64,000 nt of DNA, from the NCBI RefSeq assembly GCF_040639655.1, contig NZ_JBFAAI010000005.1, positions 124,001-188,000 on the forward strand. The letters run 5' to 3'. Both the position numbers and the translations under genes were made by a program. The notes under the pieces are model-generated. The model saw nothing but the letters and a program-made list of their open reading frames with translations. It did not search any database and was not told the origin of the DNA. Origin of the DNA: Actinoplanes sp040639655. GTDB taxonomy: Bacteria > Actinomycetota > Actinomycetes > Mycobacteriales > Micromonosporaceae. This document shows positions 25,622 through 33,182 of this stretch, piece by piece; position 1 is the stretch's first letter; every line of letters starts with the position of its first letter.

Positions 25622-26341
25622 ATGCCGATCACTCCGGCAGACATCCACAACATGGATTTCCGGAAACCACCGATCGGTAAGCGGGGGTACGACGAGGAGG
25701 AGGTCGACGCCTTCCTCGACGAGGCCGGCCAGGAGCTGATCCGGCTGATCGAGGAGAACGACCGCCTGGCCGAGCGGCTGCGCCAGGACCGCGGCGCCCC
25801 GGCCGACCCGGCGGCGACCACCGTGCTGAACGGCGAGGTGTCCGAACTCGCGGCGCGGCTCATGCAGCTGCGTGAGGGTCTCGCGCGGGCCGAGCAGGAG
25901 GCGCGCGACGCGCAGGCCCGGCTCGAGCAGGCGCGGCGCGAGGCTCGTTCCGCGCCGCCGGAGGTGCGCGGCAACGGCATGGCGGGCGAGCCCGACGACC
26001 GGGTCCTGATGATGGCGCAGCGCACCGCCGACGAGCACGTCCGTGACGCGCAGCGGGAGTCCGACCAGCTGCTCGCCGACGCACAGGTCCGCGCCGAGCA
26101 GGTCACCGGTGAGGCCCGCCGCGCGGCCGGCGCACTGGAGGCCGACGCCGAGCGGCAGCACACCGAGGCGATGGACGACCTGGCCCGGAGCCGGGCCGCC
26201 CTGCTCGAGGAGATCGACAACCTGGGTCAGCTGGCCGTCGACTACCGGGCGGCGCTCGGTGACCACGTCGTCCGGCAGCTGCACGACCTGGAGGGTGGGC
26301 CCGGCGTGGCCGGTCCCGCAGGGCTGCCCGGCCCCGCCTGA
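25622..26341 (+). CDS. DivIVA-domain coiled-coil protein
   Basis: 239 residues from the ATG at 25622 with GAGGT upstream. The N-terminal DivIVA/Wag31 module is clear: ITPADIHNMDFRKPPIGKRGY and EEEVDAFLDEA, with the membrane-curvature-sensing type of start. Two coiled-coil blocks follow (about 60-95 and 120-225), rich in Glu/Arg/Ala. It is shorter than a canonical Wag31 and lies outside the cell-division cluster, so it is likely a DivIVA paralogue involved in polar or septal organisation. It ends at a two-hairpin terminator. Confidence 0.87.
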   Translation: MPITPADIHNMDFRKPPIGKRGYDEEEVDAFLDEAGQELIRLIEENDRLAERLRQDRGAPADPAATTVLNGEVSELAARLMQLREGLARAEQEARDAQARLEQARREARSAPPEVRGNGMAGEPDDRVLMMAQRTADEHVRDAQRESDQLLADAQVRAEQVTGEARRAAGALEADAERQHTEAMDDLARSRAALLEEIDNLGQLAVDYRAALGDHVVRQLHDLEGGPGVAGPAGLPGPA

Positions 26342-26371
26342 CACCCACCCACCCCCCGGTTGTCGCACACC

Positions 26372-26462
26372 GTTGTCTCAGCGCAGCTGAGACAACAGTG
26401 GCGCACAGCCGGGCCTTTGCGGCTGGACTGTGCCGCTGTTTCGGGGGCTGCTGAGACAGCGG
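26372..26462. terminator. Double hairpin, bidirectional terminator between convergent genes
   Basis: First hairpin: gttgtctcag (26372-26381) and ctgagacaac (26387-26396), 10 perfect pairs with a 5-base loop. Second: ccgctgtttc (26433-26442) and gagacagcgg (26453-26462), with one G-U pair. The two share a TGTCTC/GAGACA core, so they look like diverged copies of one element. They separate the DivIVA-like gene (plus) from the epoxide hydrolase gene (minus). Confidence 0.7.
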
Positions 26463-26479
26463 TGCGCGACAGCCGGGGG

Positions 26480-27544
26480 TCAGCGGTTTGTCAGGGTGCG
26501 GAAGAACTCGGTCACGTCGGCGGTGTAGAGGCCGGGCACCTCCAGGGCCGCGAAGTGGCCACCACGGGGGTACTCGGTCCAGCGGGTGATCGTCTCGCGC
26601 TGCTCGGCCAGCGGGCGGATCGACTGGACGATGTCACGGGGAAGAACCGCGACGGCCAGCGGGACCGGGCAGGCCGGGAGCGGTCCGCCGAGGCCGCTCT
26701 CCTTGATCAGACGTGCGGCCGAGCCGGCGGTACGGAACAGCCAGTGATGGGCGATGTTCGCGACGATGCGGTCGTCGGGGACCGGTGTGGCCGGGTCGGC
26801 CCAGGTGTCGAACTTCTCGGCCATGAAGGCGAGCAGTCCGGCCGGTGAGTCGTTGAGGGCGTACGCGGGGGTCTGCGGGGTCGCGGCGAACAGGATCTGG
26901 TGCGGGTGCCGGTTGGCGGCCAGCCGCATGGTCCGGGCGAGACGGTCCTGATCCTCGGGTCCGAGCCCGTCCGGGGAGCCGGGTGTCGGCAGGTAGTTGA
27001 CGTGCACGCCGATGACCCGCTCGGGAGCGACCGTGGCGAGCAGCCGGGAGATGCCGGAGCCCCAGTCGCCGCCCTGGGCGCCGTAGCGCCGGTATCCGAG
27101 CCGGGACATCAGTTCGGCCCAGGCCTCGGCCACCCGCTGGATTGCCCAGCGGCCGCCGGTCGGGCCGGAGAGCCCGAAGCCGGGGATTGCCGGGGCCACC
27201 ACGTGGAAGTACTCGGTGAGCGGTCCGAGCACGTCGAGGAACTCCACCGTGGAGCCGGGCCAGCCGTGGGTGAGCAGCAGGGGCAGGGCGTTCGGGTCGG
27301 CGGACCGGGCGTGGAAGAAGTGGACGCGGTCACCGCCGATCTCGGTGACCTGCTGCGGTACGGCGTTGAGCGCGGCCTCGTGGGCGCGCCAGTCGAACTC
27401 GAGCCAATGCCCGGCGAGTGCGCGCACCCGGGCCACGGTGATGCCGTACTCCTCGGGCGCTTCTTCGGGCCATCGGGTACGGGTGAGGCGCGCGGCCAGG
27501 TCGTCGAGGTCGGCTTGCGGGACGTGCACCCGAAAATCGTTCAT
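26480..27544 (-). CDS. Epoxide hydrolase (EHN plus alpha/beta-hydrolase)
   Basis: 354 residues. The N-terminal EHN domain (DFRVHVPQADLDDLAARL, TRWPEEAP) precedes an alpha/beta-hydrolase fold with HGWPG (93-97, oxyanion hole), PAIPGFGLS, the nucleophile Asp160 in GAQGGDWGS, and a late His in YPRGGHFAALE. This is the microsomal-type epoxide hydrolase family, which opens epoxides to diols. It is divergent from a MarR regulator with a perfect palindrome between the two starts, so it is probably induced by the regulator's ligand. Physiological substrate unknown. Confidence 0.92.
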   Translation of the reverse strand: MNDFRVHVPQADLDDLAARLTRTRWPEEAPEEYGITVARVRALAGHWLEFDWRAHEAALNAVPQQVTEIGGDRVHFFHARSADPNALPLLLTHGWPGSTVEFLDVLGPLTEYFHVVAPAIPGFGLSGPTGGRWAIQRVAEAWAELMSRLGYRRYGAQGGDWGSGISRLLATVAPERVIGVHVNYLPTPGSPDGLGPEDQDRLARTMRLAANRHPHQILFAATPQTPAYALNDSPAGLLAFMAEKFDTWADPATPVPDDRIVANIAHHWLFRTAGSAARLIKESGLGGPLPACPVPLAVAVLPRDIVQSIRPLAEQRETITRWTEYPRGGHFAALEVPGLYTADVTEFFRTLTNR

Positions 27545-27546
27545 AC

Positions 27547-27575
27547 GGCTAACGTTAGTCCGACTAACGTTAGCC
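27547..27575. promoter_or_regulatory. 29-bp perfect palindromic operator for the MarR regulator
   Basis: 14-base arms (ggctaacgttagtc and its reverse complement) surround a single central C. Each arm contains the self-palindrome CTAACGTTAG (27549-27558 and 27564-27573), spaced 15 bp. It fills the whole gap between the divergent epoxide hydrolase and MarR genes, so one site can repress both. Confidence 0.85.
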
Positions 27576-27597
27576 CGTCGAATGATATCGTCGTCAC

Positions 27598-28014
27598 GTG
27601 GATCACCTGCCGAGCTGGCTGCTCTCCCAGACCGCCGTGCACGCGCACCGGCTCGTCGCCGGCGGTTTCGCGGCCGCCGGGGCGAAGGGCTGTCACTACC
27701 GGCTGCTGGCGTCGCTGATCACGGACGGCCCGGCCAGTCAGGCAGCGCTCGGGCGGCGCACCGGGATCCACCTGAGCGACCTCGTCGGAGCCCTGAACGA
27801 ACTGGAGTCGGCCGGTTTCGTGGAGCGGGCACCGGATCCGGCGGACCGGCGGCGCAACGTGGTCGTGGTCACCGCCGCCGGGCAGGAGCGCGGGGCCGAG
27901 CTGAGCGGACGGGCGGATGCGATCCAGGACGAGCTGCTGGCGCCGCTCTCGGCGGGCGAACGGGAACAGCTCACCGGCTTGCTGCGCAGGCTGTTGGAGC
28001 ACCACAGCCGGTGA
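27598..28014 (+). CDS. MarR-family transcriptional regulator
   Basis: 138 residues from a GTG. The winged-helix core spans about 30-105: HYRLLASLI, SQAALGRRTGIHLSDLVGALNELE (split across helices) and the wing PADRRRNVVVVT. The family binds palindromes as dimers and releases them on binding small phenolic or hydrophobic ligands. The palindrome directly upstream suggests it represses itself and the divergent epoxide hydrolase gene. No Shine-Dalgarno is evident before the GTG, so translation may start on a leaderless or very short leader. Confidence 0.88.
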   Translation: MDHLPSWLLSQTAVHAHRLVAGGFAAAGAKGCHYRLLASLITDGPASQAALGRRTGIHLSDLVGALNELESAGFVERAPDPADRRRNVVVVTAAGQERGAELSGRADAIQDELLAPLSAGEREQLTGLLRRLLEHHSR

Positions 28015-28092
28015 CGGATCGCTCAAGCTCGGCGGTCGCGTGTCCCGCCGGGGCGGACCGCCCGGCTCGCGGGCGCGGGCCGGTTACCTTCG

Positions 28093-28124
28093 TGGCCCGT
28101 ACGAAATGTGGCCCGTACGAAATG
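28093..28124 (+). repeat. Tandem 16-bp repeat
   Basis: tggcccgtacgaaatg occurs twice head-to-tail at 28093-28108 and 28109-28124, just before the terminator hairpin between convergent genes. It looks like a simple duplication. Confidence 0.75.
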
Positions 28125-28127
28125 AAG

Positions 28128-28157
28128 AAAGGCCGCCGTCCGAGGACGGCGACCTTT
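28128..28157. terminator. Bidirectional terminator hairpin
   Basis: aaaggccgccgtc (28128-28140) pairs with gacggcgaccttt (28145-28157) with one mismatch around a 4-base loop. It lies between the MarR gene (plus) and the NlpC/P60 gene (minus), with A/T at both feet, so it can serve both. Confidence 0.75.
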
Positions 28158-28170
28158 CCGCATGGGGTTT

Positions 28171-29160
28171 CTAGGCCGGGCGTCGATAGCCCGCGATAGG
28201 TCCCCGGTCGATGGTGGCCATCCGCACGTGGTCGCCCGTGCGCGGCGCGTGCACCACCTTGCCGCCGCCGATGTAGAGGGCGACATGGTGCACATCGGAG
28301 TAGTAGAAGACCAGGTCGCCCGGCTTCAGCTCGCTCCGGCTCACCGCCCTGGTGGAGCCCCACTGATCCTTCGTGTAGTGCTCGAGGTGCACGCCGACCG
28401 CACCCCAGGCCTCCTGCGTCAGGCCCGAGCAGTCGTAGGTGTTCGGGCCGTTCGAGCCGAAGACGTAGGGCTTGCCGATCAGGTCGCACGCCTTCTGGGC
28501 GGCGCGGCCGCCCTTGTCGTTCGTGTACGCGACCGGGCAGGGGCCGGTGCGCAGCTCCCCGTCGCTCGCGTCGACATCGCCGTAGGCGTCGAGACGGAGC
28601 TTCTGGAGCTTGGTGATCTCCTTCTCGATCGCCGTCCTCTTGGTCGCGAGGTCGGTGTCCCGGACCTCGATCTCGGACTCCAGCTTGTCGACGGTCGCCT
28701 TGTCGGCGGCGTACTTGTCGCGAAGCTTGGCGACCTCGGCGATCGAGGCCTTCCGGTTGGCGGACAGCTGATCGAGAAGCGTCAGCTTGTCCACGAAGCC
28801 GGTCGGCGAACCGGTCAGGATCATCGCGTTCATGGTGCCCGGCGGGCCCTGCATGTAGGCGTCGACCGCGAGACCCTTCACCTGGACCATCGCCTTGTCC
28901 ACCTGGGCCTGCAGCGGGGCGAGGGTCTTCGCCAGGTCCTTCTGCTGCTTGCGCAGCTTGACCAGCTTGGCGTGGGTGCCGTTGTAGTCCTCGATGACGG
29001 GCTCGAGCTCGTTCCACTCCTTGTCGATCTTTTTCTCGATCTCCGCGGGGGAAGGCTCGGCATGGGCGACGGCCGGTCCCGTGACCAGGATGCCGGCCGC
29101 GGCCGCCGCGCACAGCACGATGCGCACGAGGCCGGCGCGACGCGCGCCAATCCGTTTCAC
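28171..29160 (-). CDS. NlpC/P60 cell-wall hydrolase with coiled-coil domain
   Basis: 329 residues from a GTG at 29160. A signal peptide ends near residue 34 (AVAHA). Residues 36-200 are coiled coil (KKIDKEWNELEP, LRDKYAADKATVDKL), as in RipA/FtsX-partner hydrolases. The C40 peptidase domain starts near 220: the catalytic Cys244 (YDCSGL), His292 (HHVALYIG) and a further His304 are in place. It should cut peptidoglycan stem peptides, with the coiled coil controlling access. A c-di-AMP riboswitch precedes it, as is typical for such genes in actinomycetes. Confidence 0.93.
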   Translation of the reverse strand: MKRIGARRAGLVRIVLCAAAAAGILVTGPAVAHAEPSPAEIEKKIDKEWNELEPVIEDYNGTHAKLVKLRKQQKDLAKTLAPLQAQVDKAMVQVKGLAVDAYMQGPPGTMNAMILTGSPTGFVDKLTLLDQLSANRKASIAEVAKLRDKYAADKATVDKLESEIEVRDTDLATKRTAIEKEITKLQKLRLDAYGDVDASDGELRTGPCPVAYTNDKGGRAAQKACDLIGKPYVFGSNGPNTYDCSGLTQEAWGAVGVHLEHYTKDQWGSTRAVSRSELKPGDLVFYYSDVHHVALYIGGGKVVHAPRTGDHVRMATIDRGPIAGYRRPA

Positions 29161-29174
29161 GCTGGTGCGTCTTC

Positions 29175-29312
29175 CTTTCTTCCCGTTCAGCCGCCGACCG
29201 GGTTAGCTGACGGGTTCGGGCGGGAAGTCTGCCCGGCCGCGTCGCCGCGGCTTCACCCCAGGTGCTCGGTTCCCCGGCTCGCGATCAGGCGATGGCGCGA
29301 TTAGGCGGTGGC
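29175..29312 (-). promoter_or_regulatory. c-di-AMP (ydaO-yuaA) riboswitch
   Basis: Read on the minus strand, the leader has the hallmark segments in order: GAGCCGGGGAACC, a GGGGTGAA box, a variable GC stem, then the 3' half CCCGAACCCGTCAGCTAAC followed by GGTCGGCGG. These are the conserved ydaO aptamer elements. Such switches turn off cell-wall hydrolase genes when c-di-AMP is high. The outer stem limits are approximate. Confidence 0.9.
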
Positions 29313-29441
29313 TCGCCAGATCGGCCGGGTGACCGATGGGGGGCTGGTCGAACCGGGGACCACCGTACTCGGATCAAGGCGGCAAATGAAGGTCGCACAC
29401 CCCGGCGAACTGTACGCACGGTTAAGTTCACGCTGGGTGGT

Positions 29442-30350
29442 CTAAAACGGCCAGCTGTCCATGGCCCGCGCCAGCCAGGGCACCACCACGATCACGGTGG
29501 GTAACACCAGCAGACCCGCCGCCCCGGCCGCGGCCGCCACCGTGAGGACCGCCGAACTCCGCTCCGGGCCGTCCAGCCGGGCCAGCCGGCGACGCCGGGA
29601 TTCACCCTCGGGGTCGGCGGTCACCTCCTCCGCCAGGGGGACGGCGTCGGCCAGGCGGGCCAGCGCGGTACGCAGCGGCGCCGTCCCCGCCCGGCGCCGG
29701 GCGGCGTCGTCGGCGACCATCTCGAGCAGCAGGTGCACGGCGTCCAGCGGCGCCTTCGACCGCAGCGGTCCCGGCACCGCCCGGTAGAACGCGGTGAACG
29801 ACTCCATCACCAGCTCGTGGTGGTGCCGCAGGTGGGCGCGTTCGTGGGCGAGGACCGCGTCCACCTGCTCCCGGTCGAGCACGCGCAGGACCCCGTCGCT
29901 GAGCACCACCCGCGGGTGCCGGCCGGGCACGCAGTAGGCAAGCGGCAGCGGGCCGTCGAGCACCCGTACCTCCTCGCCGCCCAGGTCGTCGTGGCGTTCC
30001 ACCCGGTCGAGCAGGTCGACGAGCATCCGGTGCCGGGCGCGCCGGGCCCGCGCGCGGTGGCTGACCCGGCCCAGCGAGATCAGCAGCCGGATCACGATGA
30101 CGGCGGCCACCGCGAGGGAGAACAGCAGGGCCGCGACCACCTCGGGATGACGGGCTCCGGCCTCGCGGGACATCTCCTCGGGCGCGGCCAGCACCACGCC
30201 GAGCGCGCAGAGCACGGCGGTGAGCGTGAGCGACTGCCAGAGCAGGATCGCGGCGACCGGCGCCCGGTCGGTCCACCGGGCGTTCGCCAGCAGTCTCGGC
30301 GCGGCCAGGGAGAGCGTCAGCCCGAGGGCACCGAGCAGGAGGGCGGTCAC
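29442..30350 (-). CDS. M56-family membrane metallopeptidase (BlaR1-like)
   Basis: 302 residues. Three N-terminal transmembrane helices (within 1-95) and one at the C-terminus flank the peptidase domain. The zinc motif HERAH is at 169-173, preceded by VDAVLA, with a later Glu region in LLLEMVADDAARR. There is no penicillin-sensor domain, so unlike BlaR1 it is a bare protease module. It overlaps the blaI gene by four bases and is thus its natural partner, probably triggering loss of BlaI repression. Confidence 0.88.
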   Translation of the reverse strand: MTALLLGALGLTLSLAAPRLLANARWTDRAPVAAILLWQSLTLTAVLCALGVVLAAPEEMSREAGARHPEVVAALLFSLAVAAVIVIRLLISLGRVSHRARARRARHRMLVDLLDRVERHDDLGGEEVRVLDGPLPLAYCVPGRHPRVVLSDGVLRVLDREQVDAVLAHERAHLRHHHELVMESFTAFYRAVPGPLRSKAPLDAVHLLLEMVADDAARRRAGTAPLRTALARLADAVPLAEEVTADPEGESRRRRLARLDGPERSSAVLTVAAAAGAAGLLVLPTVIVVVPWLARAMDSWPF

Positions 30351-30703
30351 CGCTCGATGTTACGGGCGGCCTTCTCCATCGCGGCCCGCAGCGCCTCCGG
30401 GGGCAACTGCCCCATGAAGTACGCGAGAGCGGCGTCCCGGTCGGGGGTGGCGCTGAGCGCGTCGAGCATCACCCCGGCGGTCATCTCCTCGCGGGTCTGC
30501 GCCGGGGCGTACCGGTAGGCGCGGTCGGCGCGCTGCTGGGTGACCAGGCCCTTCTTGGCGAGCCGGTCGAGCACGGTCATCACGGTCGTGTACGCCAGGT
30601 CACGGTCCCGGCTGAGCAGCTCGTGCACCTGCCGGACGGTGAGCGGTTCGCCCGCGTCCCACAACTTCGTCATGACCTCGCGTTCGAGATCGTTCCTCGC
30701 CAT
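30347..30703 (-). CDS. blaI: BlaI/MecI/CopY-family repressor
   Basis: 118 residues from the ATG at 30703; an in-frame GTG three codons upstream is less likely. The winged helix (EREVMTKLWDAGEPLTVRQVHELL split, then DLAYTTVMTVLDRLAKKGLV) matches the BlaI family, which binds TACTAC-type dyads as dimers. A C-terminal dimerisation region follows. The partner M56 protease overlaps it. Two dyads between it and cydA (30730-30765) imply it represses both its own operon and cytochrome bd. In Mycobacterium tuberculosis the BlaI homologue is also tied to respiratory genes, which supports this reading. Confidence 0.9.
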   Translation of the reverse strand: MARNDLEREVMTKLWDAGEPLTVRQVHELLSRDRDLAYTTVMTVLDRLAKKGLVTQQRADRAYRYAPAQTREEMTAGVMLDALSATPDRDAALAYFMGQLPPEALRAAMEKAARNIER

Positions 30704-30729
30704 GTGACCCACTCTACTTCACCGTGTCG

Positions 30730-30765
30730 TACTACGCGTCGTAGTATCTACTACGAAACGTCGTA
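30730..30765. promoter_or_regulatory. Twin BlaI-type operators between blaI and cydA
   Basis: TACTACGCGTCGTAGTA (30730-30746) is a perfect 7+3+7 dyad; TACTACGAAACGTCGTA (30749-30765) is a second copy with one mismatch, centres 19 bp apart. They lie 11 bases before the cydA ATG and 27 bases before the blaI ATG, so bound BlaI would block both promoters. Confidence 0.85.
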
Positions 30766-30776
30766 GAGGGGCTGCC

Positions 30777-32189
30777 ATGGACGTGCTCGACCTCACCCGG
30801 CTGCAGTTCGCGGTCGTGACGATCTACCACTACCTGTTCGTGCCGGTCTCCATCTCGCTGTCCGCCACCGCGGCCGGGTTCCACCTCGCCTGGCTGCGCA
30901 CCGGCCGGGACAAGTACCTGCACCTGGCCAAGTTCACCGGCAAGCTGCTGATCGTCACGTTCGCCGTCGGTGTCGTCACCGGACTCGTCCAGGAGTTCCA
31001 GTTCGGACTCGGCTGGAGCTCGTTCGCCCGGTTCTACGGCGACGTCTTCGGACCCACCCTGGCCATCGAGGGCATGCTCGCGTTCTTCCTCGAGGCGACG
31101 TTCCTGGCCCTCTGGTACTTCGGATGGGACCGGCTGCCCCGCCGCCTGCACGCCGCCACCATCGTGATCGTCGCCGTCGGGACGCTGCTCTCGGCGTACA
31201 TCATCCTGGCCGCCAACTCGTTCATGCAGAACCCGGTCGCCTACGCACTCGACCCGGACACCGGGCGCGCGCACCTGACCAGCTTCACCGAACTGCTCAC
31301 CAACGAGGTCGTGCTCGCCGCGTTCCCGCACACGATCGGCGGGGCCGCGATGGCCGGCGGCGGGCTGCTGCTGGCGATCGGGATCTGGCGGGCCTCGGCC
31401 GACACCGCCTTCGGCACGCTCTCCCGGGTCGGGGCGTGGACCATGCTGATCGGCGGCGCGGTCACCGCGATCAGTGGCGACCACCTCGGCAAGGTGATGA
31501 CGGCCGTGCAGCCGATGAAGATGGCGGCGGCCGAGGCCCTGTACGAGACGACCACCGGGGCACCGTTCTCGGTCTTCGCGATCGGCGAACTCGGTCACGA
31601 CCGGCCGTTCTTCAGCATCGAGATCCCCGGCCTGCTGTCGTTCCTCGGTACCGGCTCGTTCGGCGGGACCGTCCAGGGCATCGACGACCTCCAGGCCGCT
31701 TACGTCGCACAGTACGGGCCGGGCAGCTACGTACCGATGATCCCGGTGGCGTTCTGGACCTTCCGTCTCATGATCGGCGCCGGCGTGCTCGGGATGGCGC
31801 TCGCCGCGTACCACCTGTGGTCGAACTGGGACACCACCCGGCGCGTCCCGCTGCTGCCCGGCTTCCTGCAGCCCGGCGGGGGCACACCCGGCTGGCTGAA
31901 GCGCTTCGTCCTGCTCGCACCCATGATCCCGGCCGCCGCCAACACGTTCGGCTGGATCTTCACCGAGACCGCACGGCAGCCGTGGCTCGCCTTCGGCATC
32001 TCCAAGGTCGCCGACGGCATCTCCCCCGGCCTCACCCGCGCCGAGGTGATCGTGTCGCTGGCCGGGTTCACGATCGTCTACGGCCTGCTCGCCGTCGTCT
32101 GGTACCGCCTCGTCGTGCACCTGTCCCGCAAGCCGCTGACACCGCTTCCCGCCGAACGGGAAGAGTCCGAGCCGGTTCCCGCCTACTAG
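30777..32189 (+). CDS. cydA: Cytochrome bd ubiquinol/menaquinol oxidase subunit I
   Basis: 470 residues. The N-terminal TRLQFAVVTIYHYLFVP holds the conserved haem b595-side His, and the later QGFIFTE-equivalent GWIFTETARQPW is the family signature. About nine transmembrane helices are visible. The quinol (Q) loop is of the short type common in actinobacteria. With cydB it forms the high-affinity terminal oxidase used at low oxygen or when the bc1-aa3 branch is blocked. It is the first gene of cydABDC and starts just after BlaI operators. Confidence 0.97.
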   Translation: MDVLDLTRLQFAVVTIYHYLFVPVSISLSATAAGFHLAWLRTGRDKYLHLAKFTGKLLIVTFAVGVVTGLVQEFQFGLGWSSFARFYGDVFGPTLAIEGMLAFFLEATFLALWYFGWDRLPRRLHAATIVIVAVGTLLSAYIILAANSFMQNPVAYALDPDTGRAHLTSFTELLTNEVVLAAFPHTIGGAAMAGGGLLLAIGIWRASADTAFGTLSRVGAWTMLIGGAVTAISGDHLGKVMTAVQPMKMAAAEALYETTTGAPFSVFAIGELGHDRPFFSIEIPGLLSFLGTGSFGGTVQGIDDLQAAYVAQYGPGSYVPMIPVAFWTFRLMIGAGVLGMALAAYHLWSNWDTTRRVPLLPGFLQPGGGTPGWLKRFVLLAPMIPAAANTFGWIFTETARQPWLAFGISKVADGISPGLTRAEVIVSLAGFTIVYGLLAVVWYRLVVHLSRKPLTPLPAEREESEPVPAY

Positions 32190-32201
32190 GAGCGACCCCT
32201 C

Positions 32202-33182
32202 ATGATCACGTTCTGGTTCGCGGTGCTCGTACTCGCCTGGGTGCTCTATTTCGTCCTCGAGGGCTTCGACTTCGGCGTCGGCATCCTGTCCCCGCTGCTC
32301 GGCCGGGACGAGCACGAACGAGGAGCCATCGTCCGTACGGTCGGGCCGTTCTGGGACGGCAACGAGGTGTGGCTGGTCGCCGCCGTCGGGGTCACGTTCG
32401 CCGCGTTCCCCGACTGGTACGCCGCCCTGATGTCCGCCCTCTACCTGCCCCTGGTCGCCGTCCTGCTGCTCCTGGCGATCCGCGGCACCGCCCTGGAGTT
32501 CCGCGGCAAGCACGACTCACCGGCGTGGCGCCGCCGCGCCGACCTGCTCCTGGCCGGCAGCTCCGCCGCCATCGTCGTCCTCTGGGGTGCCGTCCTCGGC
32601 ATCCTCGTCGACGGCCTGGCCCTCGGCCCGGACGGTGAGGTCACCGGCACCGGCATCGCTCGCAGCCTCGGCCCGCTGGTCACCCCGGCCGCCGGAATCG
32701 GCGCGCTCGCCGCGCTTCTCGCGGCGGTCCTGCTCGGCGCCACCTTCCTCGCCCTGCGCACCACCGGCCCGGTCCGCCGCCGGGCCCGCGACGTGGCCCG
32801 GCACACCGGCACGGCCGGCGCGGTCACACTTCTCGTCACCGGCATCGGTACGGGAAGCCGCCTCACCCTGGCCGCCGCGGCGATCGTCTTCATCTCCGGG
32901 CTGCAGGCGCGGCGCTCCCGCGAGGGCACCGCCTTCGCGGCCGTCGCCGTCGCGGTCGCCGCCGCCGTGGCCGCCGTCTTCACCACCCACGGCGACGTGG
33001 TCCTGCGCAGCACGCTCGACCCGGCCTGGTCCCTGACCCGCGACGCGGCCGCCGCCGGCCCGGAGGCACTGCGCCTGATCACCGTGGCCGGCGTCCTGAC
33101 CCTCCCCGGCGTCCTCGCCTACCAGGCCTGGTCCTACTGGGTCTTCCGCCGCCGCGTCGCCAGCGAACGGGTCCCGTCGTGA
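32202..33182 (+). CDS. cydB: Cytochrome bd oxidase subunit II
   Basis: 326 residues with AGGAG before the ATG. The family start is clear (FWFAVLVLAWVLYFVLEGFDFGVG), then the conserved GPFWDGNEVWLV. About eight transmembrane helices; the C-terminal half is Ala/Val-rich and less conserved. It begins 12 bases after cydA and its TGA overlaps the GTG of the cydDC gene, so the three are co-translated. Confidence 0.96.
   Translation: MITFWFAVLVLAWVLYFVLEGFDFGVGILSPLLGRDEHERGAIVRTVGPFWDGNEVWLVAAVGVTFAAFPDWYAALMSALYLPLVAVLLLLAIRGTALEFRGKHDSPAWRRRADLLLAGSSAAIVVLWGAVLGILVDGLALGPDGEVTGTGIARSLGPLVTPAAGIGALAALLAAVLLGATFLALRTTGPVRRRARDVARHTGTAGAVTLLVTGIGTGSRLTLAAAAIVFISGLQARRSREGTAFAAVAVAVAAAVAAVFTTHGDVVLRSTLDPAWSLTRDAAAAGPEALRLITVAGVLTLPGVLAYQAWSYWVFRRRVASERVPS

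Noticed and set aside
30730..30765. Rex (redox) operator before cydA
   Set aside because: No TTGTGAA/TTCACAA-type site is present; the dyads are TACTAC/GTAGTA, as for BlaI.
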